Origin: Agromyces ramosus
GTDB lineage: Bacteria > Actinomycetota > Actinomycetes > Actinomycetales > Microbacteriaceae
Direction of reading: 5' to 3'
Length of the DNA stretch: 64,000 nucleotides
Assembly (NCBI RefSeq): GCF_030817175.1
Contig: NZ_JAUSYY010000001.1
Coordinates: 186,001-250,000 of the forward strand
The position numbers and the translations under genes were made by a program. Every line of letters starts with the position of its first letter. Positions within the stretch are counted from its first letter, which is position 1. The notes below the pieces were generated by a model. It saw only the letters and a list, made by a program, of their open reading frames with translations. It had not been told where the DNA came from and ran no database searches. Positions 41,583 to 51,073 of the stretch are shown here, piece by piece.

Positions 41583-43166
41583 TTACCTGCCGAGGAGCTT
41601 CTGCAGCGCGGCGAGGTCCGCTTCGCTCGGTGCTTCTGTTGCGCTGCCGCCGCCGCCGAGGCCGAATCCTGATCCGGCGGGCGCCGCGCCCTGGCCGGCA
41701 GGTGCCGCCCCCGACTCGATCGCCGCGTTCTCGGCGGCGCGCTTGGCGGGGTTGCCCGAGCGCGATCCCGATGACTTCTTGCCCTTGGGCTTGCGGGACG
41801 CGCCGCCGCCGCCGAATCCGGCGCCCGGAATCGGCCCCATGCCCGGGATCTGCGGCATTCCGCCGCGGGCCACGGTCTTCATCATCTTCGCCGCCTGCTC
41901 GAACCGCTGCACGAGCTGGTTGACGTCGGTGACGGTCATGCCGGAGCCCTTCGCGATGCGCAGTCGCCGCGAGCCGTTCAGGAGCTTCGTGTTCTTGCGT
42001 TCGGCCGGCGTCATCGACTGGATGATCGCCTCGGTGCGCACGATCTCACGCTCGTCGAAGTTCTCGAGCTGCTGCTTCATGCCGCCGGCGCCCGGGAGCA
42101 TGCCGAGCATCTTCTTGATGGACCCGGCGCCGCGGAGCTGCTGCATCTGCGCGAGGAAGTCGTCGAGGGTGAACTGGTCGGTCGCGAACTTCTCGGCGAC
42201 CTTCATCGCCTCTTCCTCATCGAAGGCCGACTGCGCCTGCTCGATGAGGGTCAGGATGTCGCCGAGGTCGAGGATGCGGCTCGCCATGCGGTCGGGGTGG
42301 AACGGCTCGAAGTCGTCGAGCCCCTCACCCGTGGACGCGAAGATGATGGGGCGCCCGGTGACGGATGCCACGGACAGCGCCGCGCCACCGCGCGCGTCGC
42401 CGTCGAGCTTGGTCAGCACGACTCCCGTGAAGTCGACGCCGTCTTGGAAGGCCTTCGCGGTCATGACGGCGTCCTGGCCGATCATGGCGTCGATGACGAA
42501 GAGCACCTCGTCGGGGTTCGTGGCCTTTCGGATGTTCGCGGCCTGCTTCATGAGCTCGGCGTCGACGCCGAGTCGACCGGCAGTGTCGATGATCACGACG
42601 TCGTGCAGGGCGCGCTCGGCGTGCTTGACGGCGTCTTTGGCAACCCTGACGGGGTCGCCGACGCCGTTGCCCGGCTCGGGGGCGAAGACCGGCACGCCCG
42701 CCTGGCCGCCCACGACCTGCAGCTGGTTGACCGCATTCGGACGCTGGAGGTCGGCCGCGACGAGGATCGGGGTGTGGCCGTCTTTCACGAGCCACTTCGC
42801 GAGCTTGCCCGCGAGCGTCGTCTTTCCGGCGCCCTGGAGGCCGGCGAGCATGATGATCGTCGGCGGGTTCTTCGCGAACTGGAGGCGGCGCTGCTCTCCG
42901 CCGAGGATGCCGACGAGCTCTTCATTGACGATCTGCACGACCTGCTGCGCCGGGTTCAGCGCGCGATTCACCTCGTCGCCGAGGGCGCGTTCACGCACCT
43001 TCGCGGTGAACTGCTTGACCACGTCGAAGGCGACGTCGGCGTCGAGCAGCGCACGACGGATCTCGCGCACGGTGCCGTCGACGTCGGACGCCGAGAGCTT
43101 GCCCTTGGTGCGGAGGTTCTTGAAGGTCTCTGCGAGGCGGTCAGACAGGGTTCCGAAGGTAGCCAT
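41583..43166 (-). CDS. ffh: signal recognition particle protein Ffh (SRP54)
   Basis: GTPase subunit of SRP, 527 residues. N domain, then G domain with GLQGAGKTTLAGKLAKWL (about 105), DTAGRLGVDAELM and TKLDGDARGGAALS, then the Met-rich M domain (MLGMLPGAGGMKQQ, RLRIAKGSGMTVTDVNQLV). The C-terminal Gly/Ala/Ser-rich low-complexity extension with lysines is about 90 residues long, longer than in E. coli. It works with FtsY, encoded just upstream, to bring membrane proteins to SecYEG. Confidence 0.98.
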   Translation of the reverse strand: MATFGTLSDRLAETFKNLRTKGKLSASDVDGTVREIRRALLDADVAFDVVKQFTAKVRERALGDEVNRALNPAQQVVQIVNEELVGILGGEQRRLQFAKNPPTIIMLAGLQGAGKTTLAGKLAKWLVKDGHTPILVAADLQRPNAVNQLQVVGGQAGVPVFAPEPGNGVGDPVRVAKDAVKHAERALHDVVIIDTAGRLGVDAELMKQAANIRKATNPDEVLFVIDAMIGQDAVMTAKAFQDGVDFTGVVLTKLDGDARGGAALSVASVTGRPIIFASTGEGLDDFEPFHPDRMASRILDLGDILTLIEQAQSAFDEEEAMKVAEKFATDQFTLDDFLAQMQQLRGAGSIKKMLGMLPGAGGMKQQLENFDEREIVRTEAIIQSMTPAERKNTKLLNGSRRLRIAKGSGMTVTDVNQLVQRFEQAAKMMKTVARGGMPQIPGMGPIPGAGFGGGGASRKPKGKKSSGSRSGNPAKRAAENAAIESGAAPAGQGAAPAGSGFGLGGGGSATEAPSEADLAALQKLLGR

Positions 43167-43216
43167 GGTGCTGACAATTCTAGGCGAGCGTCGAAGCGCC
43201 CCCGGTCAGCTGTCGC

Positions 43217-43696
43217 TCAGGCGTCGAAGCGCACGTCGACGACCGCGCGGCCGATGTCGATCGACGCCACGAGACGCGCGTCGATCTCGTCGGGCGCGAG
43301 TCCGTACTCGAACTCGGCGAAGATCTCGCCGTCGCCGTCGGCATCGGGGCGGAGGTCGACGCGCACGAGGCTGAGCGAGCGCAGTGCGTCGATCTGCCGG
43401 TCGCCGGACTCCCTGGTGATCATGGCGCCTGCCGCCTCGGCGTCGTCGCCGTCGAGCACCGCGGTGAGGAAGCTCACGACCGAACCGTTGCCGTCGAGTT
43501 CCCCGACGAAGGCGTTGCGGAGCTCGTCGTCGATGAGTTCGAGTTCGCCCACCATGGTGGCGGCCGCGTCGAGCGAGGCGGTCGACACGGTGTCGGAGTC
43601 GGCGTCGAGCACGACCTCGACCTCCTGGTCGCCGTATTCCTTGCGCTCCGACCAGTAGTCGCCGATGAGCCCGAAGTAGTCGTGTTCGATGGCCAT
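43217..43696 (-). CDS. DUF2004 domain protein
   Basis: 159-residue acidic protein (HDYFGLIGDYWSERKEYGDQEVEVVLD ... ARLVASIDIGRAVVDVRFDA) matching DUF2004. No active-site motif is visible. It lies between ftsY (16 bp) and ffh (50 bp) on the same strand; function unknown. Confidence 0.8.
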   Translation of the reverse strand: MAIEHDYFGLIGDYWSERKEYGDQEVEVVLDADSDTVSTASLDAAATMVGELELIDDELRNAFVGELDGNGSVVSFLTAVLDGDDAEAAGAMITRESGDRQIDALRSLSLVRVDLRPDADGDGEIFAEFEYGLAPDEIDARLVASIDIGRAVVDVRFDA

Positions 43697-43712
43697 GTCT
43701 GTTCTCTCCTTC

Positions 43713-44588
43713 TCAGCCGACGAGCTTCTGGGCGAACACGTGGGGCGTGAAGCCCGTGAGGTCCCCGATCGCCTCGCCCTGGCCGATGAGCTTGATCGGC
43801 AGCCCCGTCTTCTCCTGCACGGCGATCACGAAGCCGCCCTTGGCGGAGCCGTCGAGCTTCGTGAGCACGAGGCCGGTGACCCCGCCGTGCTCGATGAACG
43901 CCTCGGCCTGCGCGAGGCCGTTCTGCCCCGTGGTCGCGTCGAGCACGAGCAGCACCTCGCTGATCGGAGCCTGCTTCTCGAGGACGCGCTTGATCTTGGC
44001 GAGCTCGTCCATGAGCCCGCCCTTGGTGTGCAGGCGTCCGGCGGTGTCGATGATGACGATCTCGGTGCCGTCGCGCTTGGCCTGCTCGACGGTCTGGAAG
44101 GCGACGGATGCCGGGTCTTGACCTTCGCGCTCTGGGCGGACGATGCTCGCCCCCGCGCGTTCGGCCCACGTGGCGAGCTGGTCGACGGCCGCGGCGCGGA
44201 AGGTATCGGCGGCGCCGACGACGACCGTGCGGTCGTAGTTGCGGAGGAATCGTGCGAACTTGCCGATCGTCGTGGTCTTGCCCACGCCGTTGACGCCGAC
44301 GACGAGCACGACCGCCGGGCGCTCGGTGAGCTTCAGCGTCGGGTCGTACTTCGAGAGGCGCTCCTCGATGAGCTCGCGGAGCATCCGCTGCACGTCACGC
44401 GGGTCGGTGGTCTTGTAGCGGTCGACCTGCGCCTTGATCGCCTCGACGATCTCTTCCGTGACCGACGGGCCGAAGTCGGCGCGGATGAGCGCGGACTCGA
44501 GGTCGTCCCACGTGTCGTCGTCGATCGTCTTCGCGCCGAAGACCCCGCGGAGGGCCGCGCCGAGCGACCACGATGCACGTTCTGCCAT
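43713..44588 (-). CDS. ftsY: SRP receptor FtsY
   Basis: 291-residue NG-domain SRP receptor GTPase with no long acidic A domain, as in other short actinobacterial FtsY. G motifs: GVNGVGKTTTIGKFARFL (about 102), DTFRAAAVDQLATWAERAG, IDTAGRLHTKGGLMDEL, LVLTKLDGSAKGG. ATG 44588; divergent from the LLM gene. The normal order smc-ftsY-ffh is interrupted here by two carbohydrate/redox genes on the other strand. Confidence 0.97.
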   Translation of the reverse strand: MAERASWSLGAALRGVFGAKTIDDDTWDDLESALIRADFGPSVTEEIVEAIKAQVDRYKTTDPRDVQRMLRELIEERLSKYDPTLKLTERPAVVLVVGVNGVGKTTTIGKFARFLRNYDRTVVVGAADTFRAAAVDQLATWAERAGASIVRPEREGQDPASVAFQTVEQAKRDGTEIVIIDTAGRLHTKGGLMDELAKIKRVLEKQAPISEVLLVLDATTGQNGLAQAEAFIEHGGVTGLVLTKLDGSAKGGFVIAVQEKTGLPIKLIGQGEAIGDLTGFTPHVFAQKLVG

Positions 44589-44695
44589 GCCTCCAGCCTA
44601 GGGCGCGCACCCGGTACACCGATGCCGCGTCCACCCGCAAGGGGTTGCCCGCCGTGCACGGCGACCGAGAGCCTCGGTACGACGGAAGGACCGGT

Positions 44696-45664
44696 ATGAC
44701 GATCGTGGGATTCCATGCCTCGCACGAACAACTCCCCCCGAGTCGCCTGCTCGCCGCCGTGAAGGACGCCGAGCAGGCCGGCTTCGACGCCGCGATGTGC
44801 AGCGATCATCTCGAGCCGTGGAGCGCGCGGCAGGGCCACTCCGGCTACGCGTGGAGCTGGCTCGGCGCCGCCCTCGAGGCCACGCGATTCTCGCTCGGCG
44901 TCGTCACGGCACCCGGGCAGCGGTATCACCCGGCGGTCGCGGCGCAGAAGCTGGCGACCCTCGCCGAGATGTACCCCGGGCGGTTCTGGGCCGCCATCGG
45001 CAGCGGTGAGGCCATCAACGAGCACGTCACCGGAGACCCGTGGCCCGAGAAGGACGAACGCGACGCACGGCTCGCCGAGACCGTCGACGTGATCCGCCGG
45101 CTGCTCGCCGGCGAGGAGGTCTCGGCCGATGGCCTGGTCCGAGTCGACCGGGCGCGCGTCTGGAGTCTGCCGGAGGTGCCGCCACCACTCTTCGCGGCCG
45201 CCGTGAGCACCGAGACGGCGCGCGAGGTCGCGGCATGGGCCGACGGGGTGATCACGGTCGACCAGCCGACCGACGCGCTCCGCGAGTTCATGGGCGCCTA
45301 CCGCGATGCCGGCGGACGCGGACCGATCGCCGTGCAGGTGCACCTGAGCTGGGCGCCGACCGACGAGGAGGCGATCGCGATCGCCCACGACCAATGGCGC
45401 CAGAGCCTCGTGCCCGCGCACCTCGCGTGGGAGCTCGACCGCCCCCAGGACTTCGACGAACGCACCGCCGAGGTCACGCCCGAGCAGGTGGCCGAGACCC
45501 TGCTGTGCTCCGCCGACCCGGCACGGCACCTCGAGCACCTCGCCGGCATTGCCGCGCTGGGGATCGATCGCATCTACCTGCACCACGTCGGAACCGAGCA
45601 GACCGCGTTCATCGACACGTTCGGCGAGCATGTGCTGCCCGAATTGAAGGAGGCCGGCCGATGA
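44696..45664 (+). CDS. LLM-class flavin oxidoreductase (probable non-F420 type)
   Basis: 322-residue TIM-barrel bacterial-luciferase-like protein. IVGFHASHEQLPPSRLLAAVKDAEQAGF at the N-terminus, AMCSDHLEPWSARQGHSGYAWSWLGAAL, VTAPGQRYHPAVAAQKLATLAEMYPGRFWAAIGSGEAINEH. This matches the subgroup described as non-F420 flavin oxidoreductases (TIGR03885-like), which I recall next to amylase/trehalose-synthase-like genes, as here (ATGA overlap with the next ORF). Substrate unknown. Confidence 0.85.
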   Translation: MTIVGFHASHEQLPPSRLLAAVKDAEQAGFDAAMCSDHLEPWSARQGHSGYAWSWLGAALEATRFSLGVVTAPGQRYHPAVAAQKLATLAEMYPGRFWAAIGSGEAINEHVTGDPWPEKDERDARLAETVDVIRRLLAGEEVSADGLVRVDRARVWSLPEVPPPLFAAAVSTETAREVAAWADGVITVDQPTDALREFMGAYRDAGGRGPIAVQVHLSWAPTDEEAIAIAHDQWRQSLVPAHLAWELDRPQDFDERTAEVTPEQVAETLLCSADPARHLEHLAGIAALGIDRIYLHHVGTEQTAFIDTFGEHVLPELKEAGR

Positions 45665-47325
45665 AGATCACCGATCGCAGCGACCTGTGGTGGAAGACCG
45701 CCGTCGTGTACTGCCTCGACGTCGAGACCTACATGGACTGGAACGACGACGGGTTCGGCGACTTCGAGGGACTCGCGCACCGGCTCGACCACCTCGCCGA
45801 GCTCGGCGTGACGTGCATCTGGCTCATGCCGTTCCAGCCCACCCCCGACCGCGACGACGGGTACGACATCACCGACTTCACGGGCGTCGACCCCCGCCTC
45901 GGGACTCTCGGCGACGTGGCGGAGCTCACCCGCACCGCGCGCGACCGTGGCATGCGCGTGATCATCGACTTCGTCATGAACCACACCTCGGACAAGCATC
46001 CGTGGTTCAAGTCGGCCCGCCGGAGCCGCACGGCGCCGTACCGCGACTACTACGTGTGGCGCGACGAGCCGCCGAAGAAGCAGGCGCAGACCGTCTTCCC
46101 CGGTGAGGAGGACAGCGTCTGGGAGCTCGACGAGCGCACCGGGCAGTACTACCTGCACAGCTTCTACCGACACCAGCCCGACCTGAACATCGCGAACCCG
46201 GCAGTGCGCGACGAGATCGCGAAGACGATCGGGTACTGGCTGGAGCTCGGCATCTCGGGGTTCCGGGTCGACGCGGTGCCGTTCCTCATCGAGCCGCCCG
46301 AGGGCGTCGATATCGGCGACCCGCACGAGTTCCTCCGCGACATCCGCCGCTTCCTGCAGCGCCGCTCGAGCGAGGCTGTGCTCCTGGGCGAGGTGAACCT
46401 CCCATTCGACCAGCAGCTCGGATTCTTCGGTCCCGCGGGGGCCCAGCCCGAGCTGACGATGCAGTTCGACTTCCTCAGCATGCAGGCGCTCTACCTCTCG
46501 CTCGCTCGCGAGGACGCGAGGCCGCTCGCGGCGTCGCTCGCGAAGCGGCCCGAGATCGAACCCGAGGCGCAATGGGCGAACTTCGTGCGCAACCACGACG
46601 AGCTCACCCTCGACAAGCTCAGCGACAGCGAACGCCAGGAGGTGTTCGATGCCTTCGCGCCCGAGGAGTGGATGCGCGTCTACGGGCGCGGCATCGCCCG
46701 CCGGCTGCCGACGATGCTCGACGGCGACCCGCGGCGGATCAAGATGGTCTACAGCCTGCTCTTCTCGCTCCCGGGAACCCCCGTGCTCTTCTACGGTGAG
46801 GAGATCGGCATGGGCGAGAACCGCGAAGAGGGCGGCCGCCTCACGGTGCGCACGCCGATGCAGTGGACCGGAGAGGCGAACGGCGGCTTCTCGAGGGCCG
46901 CACCGCGGAAGCTCACCGCCGCGCCGCCGAGCGACGGCTCCGCGCCCGAGCACGTCAACGTCGAGGCGCAGATGCACGACCCCGAGTCGCTGCTCAACGT
47001 GATCCGGAGCTTCGCGGTGCGGTACCGGAGCTCACCCGAGATCGGGTGGGGCCGCCTCGACGTGCTCGAGAGCGGACAGGACGCCGTGCTCGCCCACCGC
47101 ATCACCGCCGACGTGGGCCGGTTCGTCGCCGTGCACAACTTCGCGCCCACCCCGACGGTCGTCGACCTCGAGCTCGGGCCGGTGGCACCCGACTCGGTGC
47201 TCTCCGACCTGTTCACGGTCGACACGTTCGACCTCGACGAGCGGGGACGCATCGACGTGCACCTCGACGCCTTCGGCTACCGCTGGTTCCGCATCGTCGA
47301 GCCCGACGACCGACGGCTCACCTGA
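45661..47325 (+). CDS. GH13 alpha-amylase family protein (trehalose-synthase-like)
   Basis: 554 residues, GH13 catalytic domain with the four conserved regions: IIDFVMNHTSDKHPWF, GISGFRVDAVPFLI (nucleophile Asp), VLLGEVN (acid/base Glu) and VRNHDELT (transition-state Asp). The first strand CLDVETYMDWNDDGFGDFEGLAHRLDHL is typical of TreS-type maltose-acting enzymes. C-terminal beta domain (about 470-554). Cytosolic, so probably acts on maltose, trehalose or maltooligosyl metabolites. The coupled LLM gene suggests the pair is always made together. Confidence 0.88.
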   Translation: MKITDRSDLWWKTAVVYCLDVETYMDWNDDGFGDFEGLAHRLDHLAELGVTCIWLMPFQPTPDRDDGYDITDFTGVDPRLGTLGDVAELTRTARDRGMRVIIDFVMNHTSDKHPWFKSARRSRTAPYRDYYVWRDEPPKKQAQTVFPGEEDSVWELDERTGQYYLHSFYRHQPDLNIANPAVRDEIAKTIGYWLELGISGFRVDAVPFLIEPPEGVDIGDPHEFLRDIRRFLQRRSSEAVLLGEVNLPFDQQLGFFGPAGAQPELTMQFDFLSMQALYLSLAREDARPLAASLAKRPEIEPEAQWANFVRNHDELTLDKLSDSERQEVFDAFAPEEWMRVYGRGIARRLPTMLDGDPRRIKMVYSLLFSLPGTPVLFYGEEIGMGENREEGGRLTVRTPMQWTGEANGGFSRAAPRKLTAAPPSDGSAPEHVNVEAQMHDPESLLNVIRSFAVRYRSSPEIGWGRLDVLESGQDAVLAHRITADVGRFVAVHNFAPTPTVVDLELGPVAPDSVLSDLFTVDTFDLDERGRIDVHLDAFGYRWFRIVEPDDRRLT

Positions 47326-47342
47326 ACCGACGGCGTCGATGA

Positions 47343-47381
47343 CGGATGCCTCGGCGACGCGTGCCACCGTCGGGGCATCCG
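47343..47381. terminator. bidirectional terminator between amylase gene and smc
   Basis: 14-bp stem (47343-47356 with 47368-47381, two G-T pairs) and 11-base loop filling the gap between convergent genes. The outer eight bases of the arms are the recurrent CGGATGCC/GGCATCCG word. Confidence 0.65.
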
Positions 47382-47382
47382 C

Positions 47383-50300
47383 TCAGCTCGCCTTCGCCTC
47401 GCGCTCCTCGCGCTCCTCGCGAACCCGCTGCCCGACGACGGCGGAGACGCCGTCCTGGCGCATCGAGACGCCGTAGAGGGCGTCGGCGATCTCCATCGTG
47501 CGCTTCTGGTGGGTGATCACGATCAGCTGGCTCGACTCGCGGAGGTCTTCGAGGGTCGAGAGCAGGCGGCCGAGGTTGGCGTCGTCGAGGGCGGCCTCGA
47601 CCTCGTCCATGATGTAGAACGGGCTCGGCCGGGCCTTGAAGATCGCGATGAGCAGTGCCACCGCTGCGAGCGAGCGCTCACCGCCCGAGAGCAGGGAGAG
47701 GCGCTCGATCTTCTTGCCGGCCGGCTTCACGCTCACCTCGATGCCGGTCGTGAGCATGCTCTCGGGATCGGTGAGCGAGATGCTGCCCGCGCCGCCCGGG
47801 AAGAGCACCGGGAACACCTGGCTGAACGCCTCCCGCGTGTCCTCGAAGGCGCTGCGGAAGATCGACTCCATGCGCCCGTCGATCTCCTCGATGATCGTGA
47901 GCAGGTCCTTGCGGGTGTTCGCGAGGTCGGTGAGCTGCTCGGTGAGGAACTGGTGGCGCTGCTCGAGCGCCGCGAACTCCTCGAGCGCGAGCGGGTTCAC
48001 CCGGCCCAGCTGGGCGAGCTTGCGCTCGGCCCCCTGGAGCCGGCGCTGCTGCTCATCGCGGCGGAACGGGCGCGACTCGCCGCCGTGCTCCTCGGCCGGG
48101 ATCTCCTGGTCGGGACCGTACTCGGCGACGAGCACCTCCTCGGTGAGGCCGAGCTCCGACTCGGCGCGCTCCACGAGGCCGCCCACGTGGAGCTTCTTCT
48201 CGTAGATGCGCAGCTCGAGTCCGTGCACGTCTTCGGTCACGGCGTGGAGCCGCTCGCGCACCGACGCCTCGTCGCGTCGAACGGCCTGCAGCTCCTCGTT
48301 GCGGCTCGCCCGGTCGGCCTCAGCGCGGCCGAGGGCGACCCTGGCCTCGGCGACCGACCGGTCGACGGAGTCGAGTGCGGCGGGCACTGCCTCGGCCACG
48401 CGTGTCGCGGCCTCGAGCTGGGCACGGCGGATGACCGCGCGCCGTGCCGCTTCGGCCGCCGCCCGTCGCTCGGCCTCGAACTGCGACTCCATCGCCCGAA
48501 TGCGCGCCTCTTCGGCGCGAACCCGCTCCTTTGCCGTCTCGAGTCGCAGCTTCGACTCGACCTCCGCCTCGCGGGCGGCCTCGAGCGCGGCGAGCGCCGC
48601 GTCGCGAACCCCGGTCTCGAGCACCGGGCGCGGAGTCGCGCGGGCGGCCTCGAGTGCCGCCTTCGCCTCGGCGGTCGCGGCCTCCGCCTCGGCGACGCGA
48701 TGCTCGGCGTTCGCCGCGGCCTGCCGGAGGCGTTCGGAGTCGGCGTCGGCGGCCTCGGCCTGCACTCGCGCGCGGTTCAGCCGCTCGGTGCGCTGCGCGA
48801 GCTGGGCGTCGAACTCGCGAAGGGCGGCGAGTGCACGCTTGGCCTGCTCCTTCGACTGCTCCACGATCCGGCGCTGCTCGGTGAGCGCGAACCGGCTCCG
48901 CTCGATCTCGCCGCGGACCTCGTCGAGTCGCGCGGCGGCACGGTCGCGCTGGGCGATCAGCTCGATGCGGCTCTGCTGCCGCCCGGATCCGCCGCGCAGC
49001 ACGAAGCGTCCGATGACCGTGCCGTCCTTCGTGATGACGGTGACGGGAGCGGCGAGCTTCGCGAGCCCGGGCTCGGCGGCACGCGCCGCCGGGAGGTCGT
49101 CGGCGATCAGCACTTCGGAGAGAAGGCCGAGCACGCCCGGCGGGGCGGTGACGACGTCGGATGCCGCGACGAGTCCGTCGATCGCGGTTGCGCCCGTCGT
49201 CGCCCGGCCGGCGTCGGCGAGCGTGAGCGCCACCCGGCCGAGTTCGCCGGATTCCGCCCGTTCGAGCGCGCGGTACGCCGCGGCACGGTCGTCGACGAGC
49301 ACCGCGTCGCTCAGCGAGCCGAGCGCCGCGGCGATCGCCGGCTCGTAGCCGGGCTCGACCTGGAGCGCCTCCGCTAGGAGGCCGCGCACGCCCGGGACAC
49401 CCGCGGCGACGAGGGCCGATGAGCCGTCCTTCTGGTCGAGGGCGAGCGAGAGCGCCTCCGTACGGGCCGCGAGCGCGCCCTGTTCGCGCTCCTTGCCGTG
49501 CAGTTCTTCGCGGATGCGCTCGATCTCGGCCTCGGCCTCGAACACCGCGGCCTGCGCGAGCTCGTAGGCCTCGTCGAGGTCGGTCTCGGCCGTGTCACCG
49601 GTGTCGGCGTCGGCCTCGGCCTCGGCGAGGGCGGCGGCCGCCTTCGCACGGCGATCGGCGGATGCCTCGAGCGCGTTGGCGTGCCGCAGCACCTCGCCGC
49701 GCACCGCGGCGAGCTTCGAGGCGGCGGTGTCGGCCCGACCGGCGAGCTTGGAGATCTCGAGGTCGAAGGCGGCGACGAGGGCGCTCTGGCGGGCGATGCC
49801 CTCATCGACCGTGTCGAGCTCGGCACGGGCGATGACCGTCGCCTCGTGCGCGCCGTCGAGCGCTGCCGCGGCGGCGTCGACGCCGGAGCGGAGGTCGCCG
49901 AGCTCGGCCACGGCGTCGTCGATCATGGCGCGAGTGACGCTCGGCGCGGCATCCGCCTGCTCGGAGGAGGTGCCCAGCAGCGCGAGCCGCTGACGTGCAA
50001 GCGAGTCGAGGGAACGCAGGCTCGACTGCGCCTGCTCGAGGGCGAAGCTCGTCGACCGGGCGCGGTCGACGTCGTCGCCGAGATGGGCCTGCTCGAGTCG
50101 CGCCACCTTCGCCTGGTGCTGTTCGAGCTCGTCTTGGAGCACGAGTCGTTCGGCGTGCCGCTCGTGCTCGGTGCGGCCGTGCGCCTCGAGTGCGCGGCGG
50201 AGGCCGACGACCTCGTCGGCGAGCAGGCGGGCACGGGCGTCGCGTACGACGGCGGCGATGGTCGCGGCCTCTCGTGCGACCTCCGCCTGGCGGCCGAGCG

Positions 50301-50910
50301 GCTTGAGCTGGCGGCGGATCTCACCGGCGAGGTCGGAGAGCCGCGTGAGGTTCGCCTGCATCGCGTCGAGCTTGCGGAGCGTCTTCTCCTTGCGGCGTCG
50401 ATGCTTCAGGATGCCGGCTGCTTCCTCGATGAAGCCGCGACGGTCTTCGGGCGTGGCCCGCAGCACCTGGTCGAGCTGGCCCTGCCCGACGATGACGTGC
50501 ATCTCGCGGCCGAGTCCCGAATCACTGAGCAGCTCCTGCACGTCGAGGAGCCGGCACGTCTCGCCGTTGATGGCGTACTCGCTCGCGCCGTTGCGGAAGA
50601 GCGTGCGAGAGATCGTCACCTCGCTGTACTCGATCGGCAGCGCGCCGTCGGAGTTGTCGATCGTGAGGCTCACCTCCGCCCGACCGAGCGGGCCGCGCGT
50701 CGAGGTGCCGGCGAAGATGACGTCCTCCATCTTGCCGCCGCGGAGCGTCTTCGCACCCTGCTCGCCCATCACCCAGGCGAGTGCGTCGACGACGTTCGAC
50801 TTGCCCGAGCCGTTCGGGCCGACGATGCAGGTGACGCCCGGTTCGAACGCGAACGTCGTCGGCTGCGCGAAGGACTTGAAGCCCTTGAGCGTCAGGCTCT
50901 TCAGGTACAC
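47383..50910 (-). CDS. smc: chromosome segregation ATPase SMC
   Basis: 1175-residue SMC. GTG at 50910 (SD GAGAGG 5 bp upstream) gives YLKSLTLKGFKSFAQPTTF; Walker A GPNGSGKSN (about 32-40). Two coiled-coil arms rich in Ala/Arg/Glu flank the hinge (about 520-660, with PGVRGLLAEALQVEPGYEPAIAAALG and later LRGGSGRQQSR). The C-terminal ATPase half carries signature LLSGGERSLAAVALL and Walker B FYIMDEVEAALDD. It condenses and segregates the chromosome with ScpAB (not in the window). Next to ftsY, as usual, apart from the inserted LLM/amylase pair. Confidence 0.98.
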   Translation of the reverse strand: MYLKSLTLKGFKSFAQPTTFAFEPGVTCIVGPNGSGKSNVVDALAWVMGEQGAKTLRGGKMEDVIFAGTSTRGPLGRAEVSLTIDNSDGALPIEYSEVTISRTLFRNGASEYAINGETCRLLDVQELLSDSGLGREMHVIVGQGQLDQVLRATPEDRRGFIEEAAGILKHRRRKEKTLRKLDAMQANLTRLSDLAGEIRRQLKPLGRQAEVAREAATIAAVVRDARARLLADEVVGLRRALEAHGRTEHERHAERLVLQDELEQHQAKVARLEQAHLGDDVDRARSTSFALEQAQSSLRSLDSLARQRLALLGTSSEQADAAPSVTRAMIDDAVAELGDLRSGVDAAAAALDGAHEATVIARAELDTVDEGIARQSALVAAFDLEISKLAGRADTAASKLAAVRGEVLRHANALEASADRRAKAAAALAEAEADADTGDTAETDLDEAYELAQAAVFEAEAEIERIREELHGKEREQGALAARTEALSLALDQKDGSSALVAAGVPGVRGLLAEALQVEPGYEPAIAAALGSLSDAVLVDDRAAAYRALERAESGELGRVALTLADAGRATTGATAIDGLVAASDVVTAPPGVLGLLSEVLIADDLPAARAAEPGLAKLAAPVTVITKDGTVIGRFVLRGGSGRQQSRIELIAQRDRAAARLDEVRGEIERSRFALTEQRRIVEQSKEQAKRALAALREFDAQLAQRTERLNRARVQAEAADADSERLRQAAANAEHRVAEAEAATAEAKAALEAARATPRPVLETGVRDAALAALEAAREAEVESKLRLETAKERVRAEEARIRAMESQFEAERRAAAEAARRAVIRRAQLEAATRVAEAVPAALDSVDRSVAEARVALGRAEADRASRNEELQAVRRDEASVRERLHAVTEDVHGLELRIYEKKLHVGGLVERAESELGLTEEVLVAEYGPDQEIPAEEHGGESRPFRRDEQQRRLQGAERKLAQLGRVNPLALEEFAALEQRHQFLTEQLTDLANTRKDLLTIIEEIDGRMESIFRSAFEDTREAFSQVFPVLFPGGAGSISLTDPESMLTTGIEVSVKPAGKKIERLSLLSGGERSLAAVALLIAIFKARPSPFYIMDEVEAALDDANLGRLLSTLEDLRESSQLIVITHQKRTMEIADALYGVSMRQDGVSAVVGQRVREEREEREAKAS

Positions 50911-51006
50911 GTCCCACCTCTCCTGGTCGCGAGAACGCTGCGGACTACGGTATCCGAGGTTCGGCGCACTCCCGTGCACGCGCGCCGCCCTGCGGCCGAT
51001 CCGCCC

Positions 51007-51035
51007 TTGTCCCGTCGGGGCACCACCGATAGTCT
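51007..51035 (+). promoter_or_regulatory. probable promoter of the double-GNAT gene
   Basis: TTGTCC (51007-51012), 17-bp spacer, TAGTCT (51030-51035); predicted start about 51042, 30 bp before the GTG, leaving room for the AGGAGGT Shine-Dalgarno at 51061. Confidence 0.5.
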
Positions 51036-51073
51036 GGGCGGCTGCCCGCCCTGGGTGGCGAGGAGGTGCCCAC

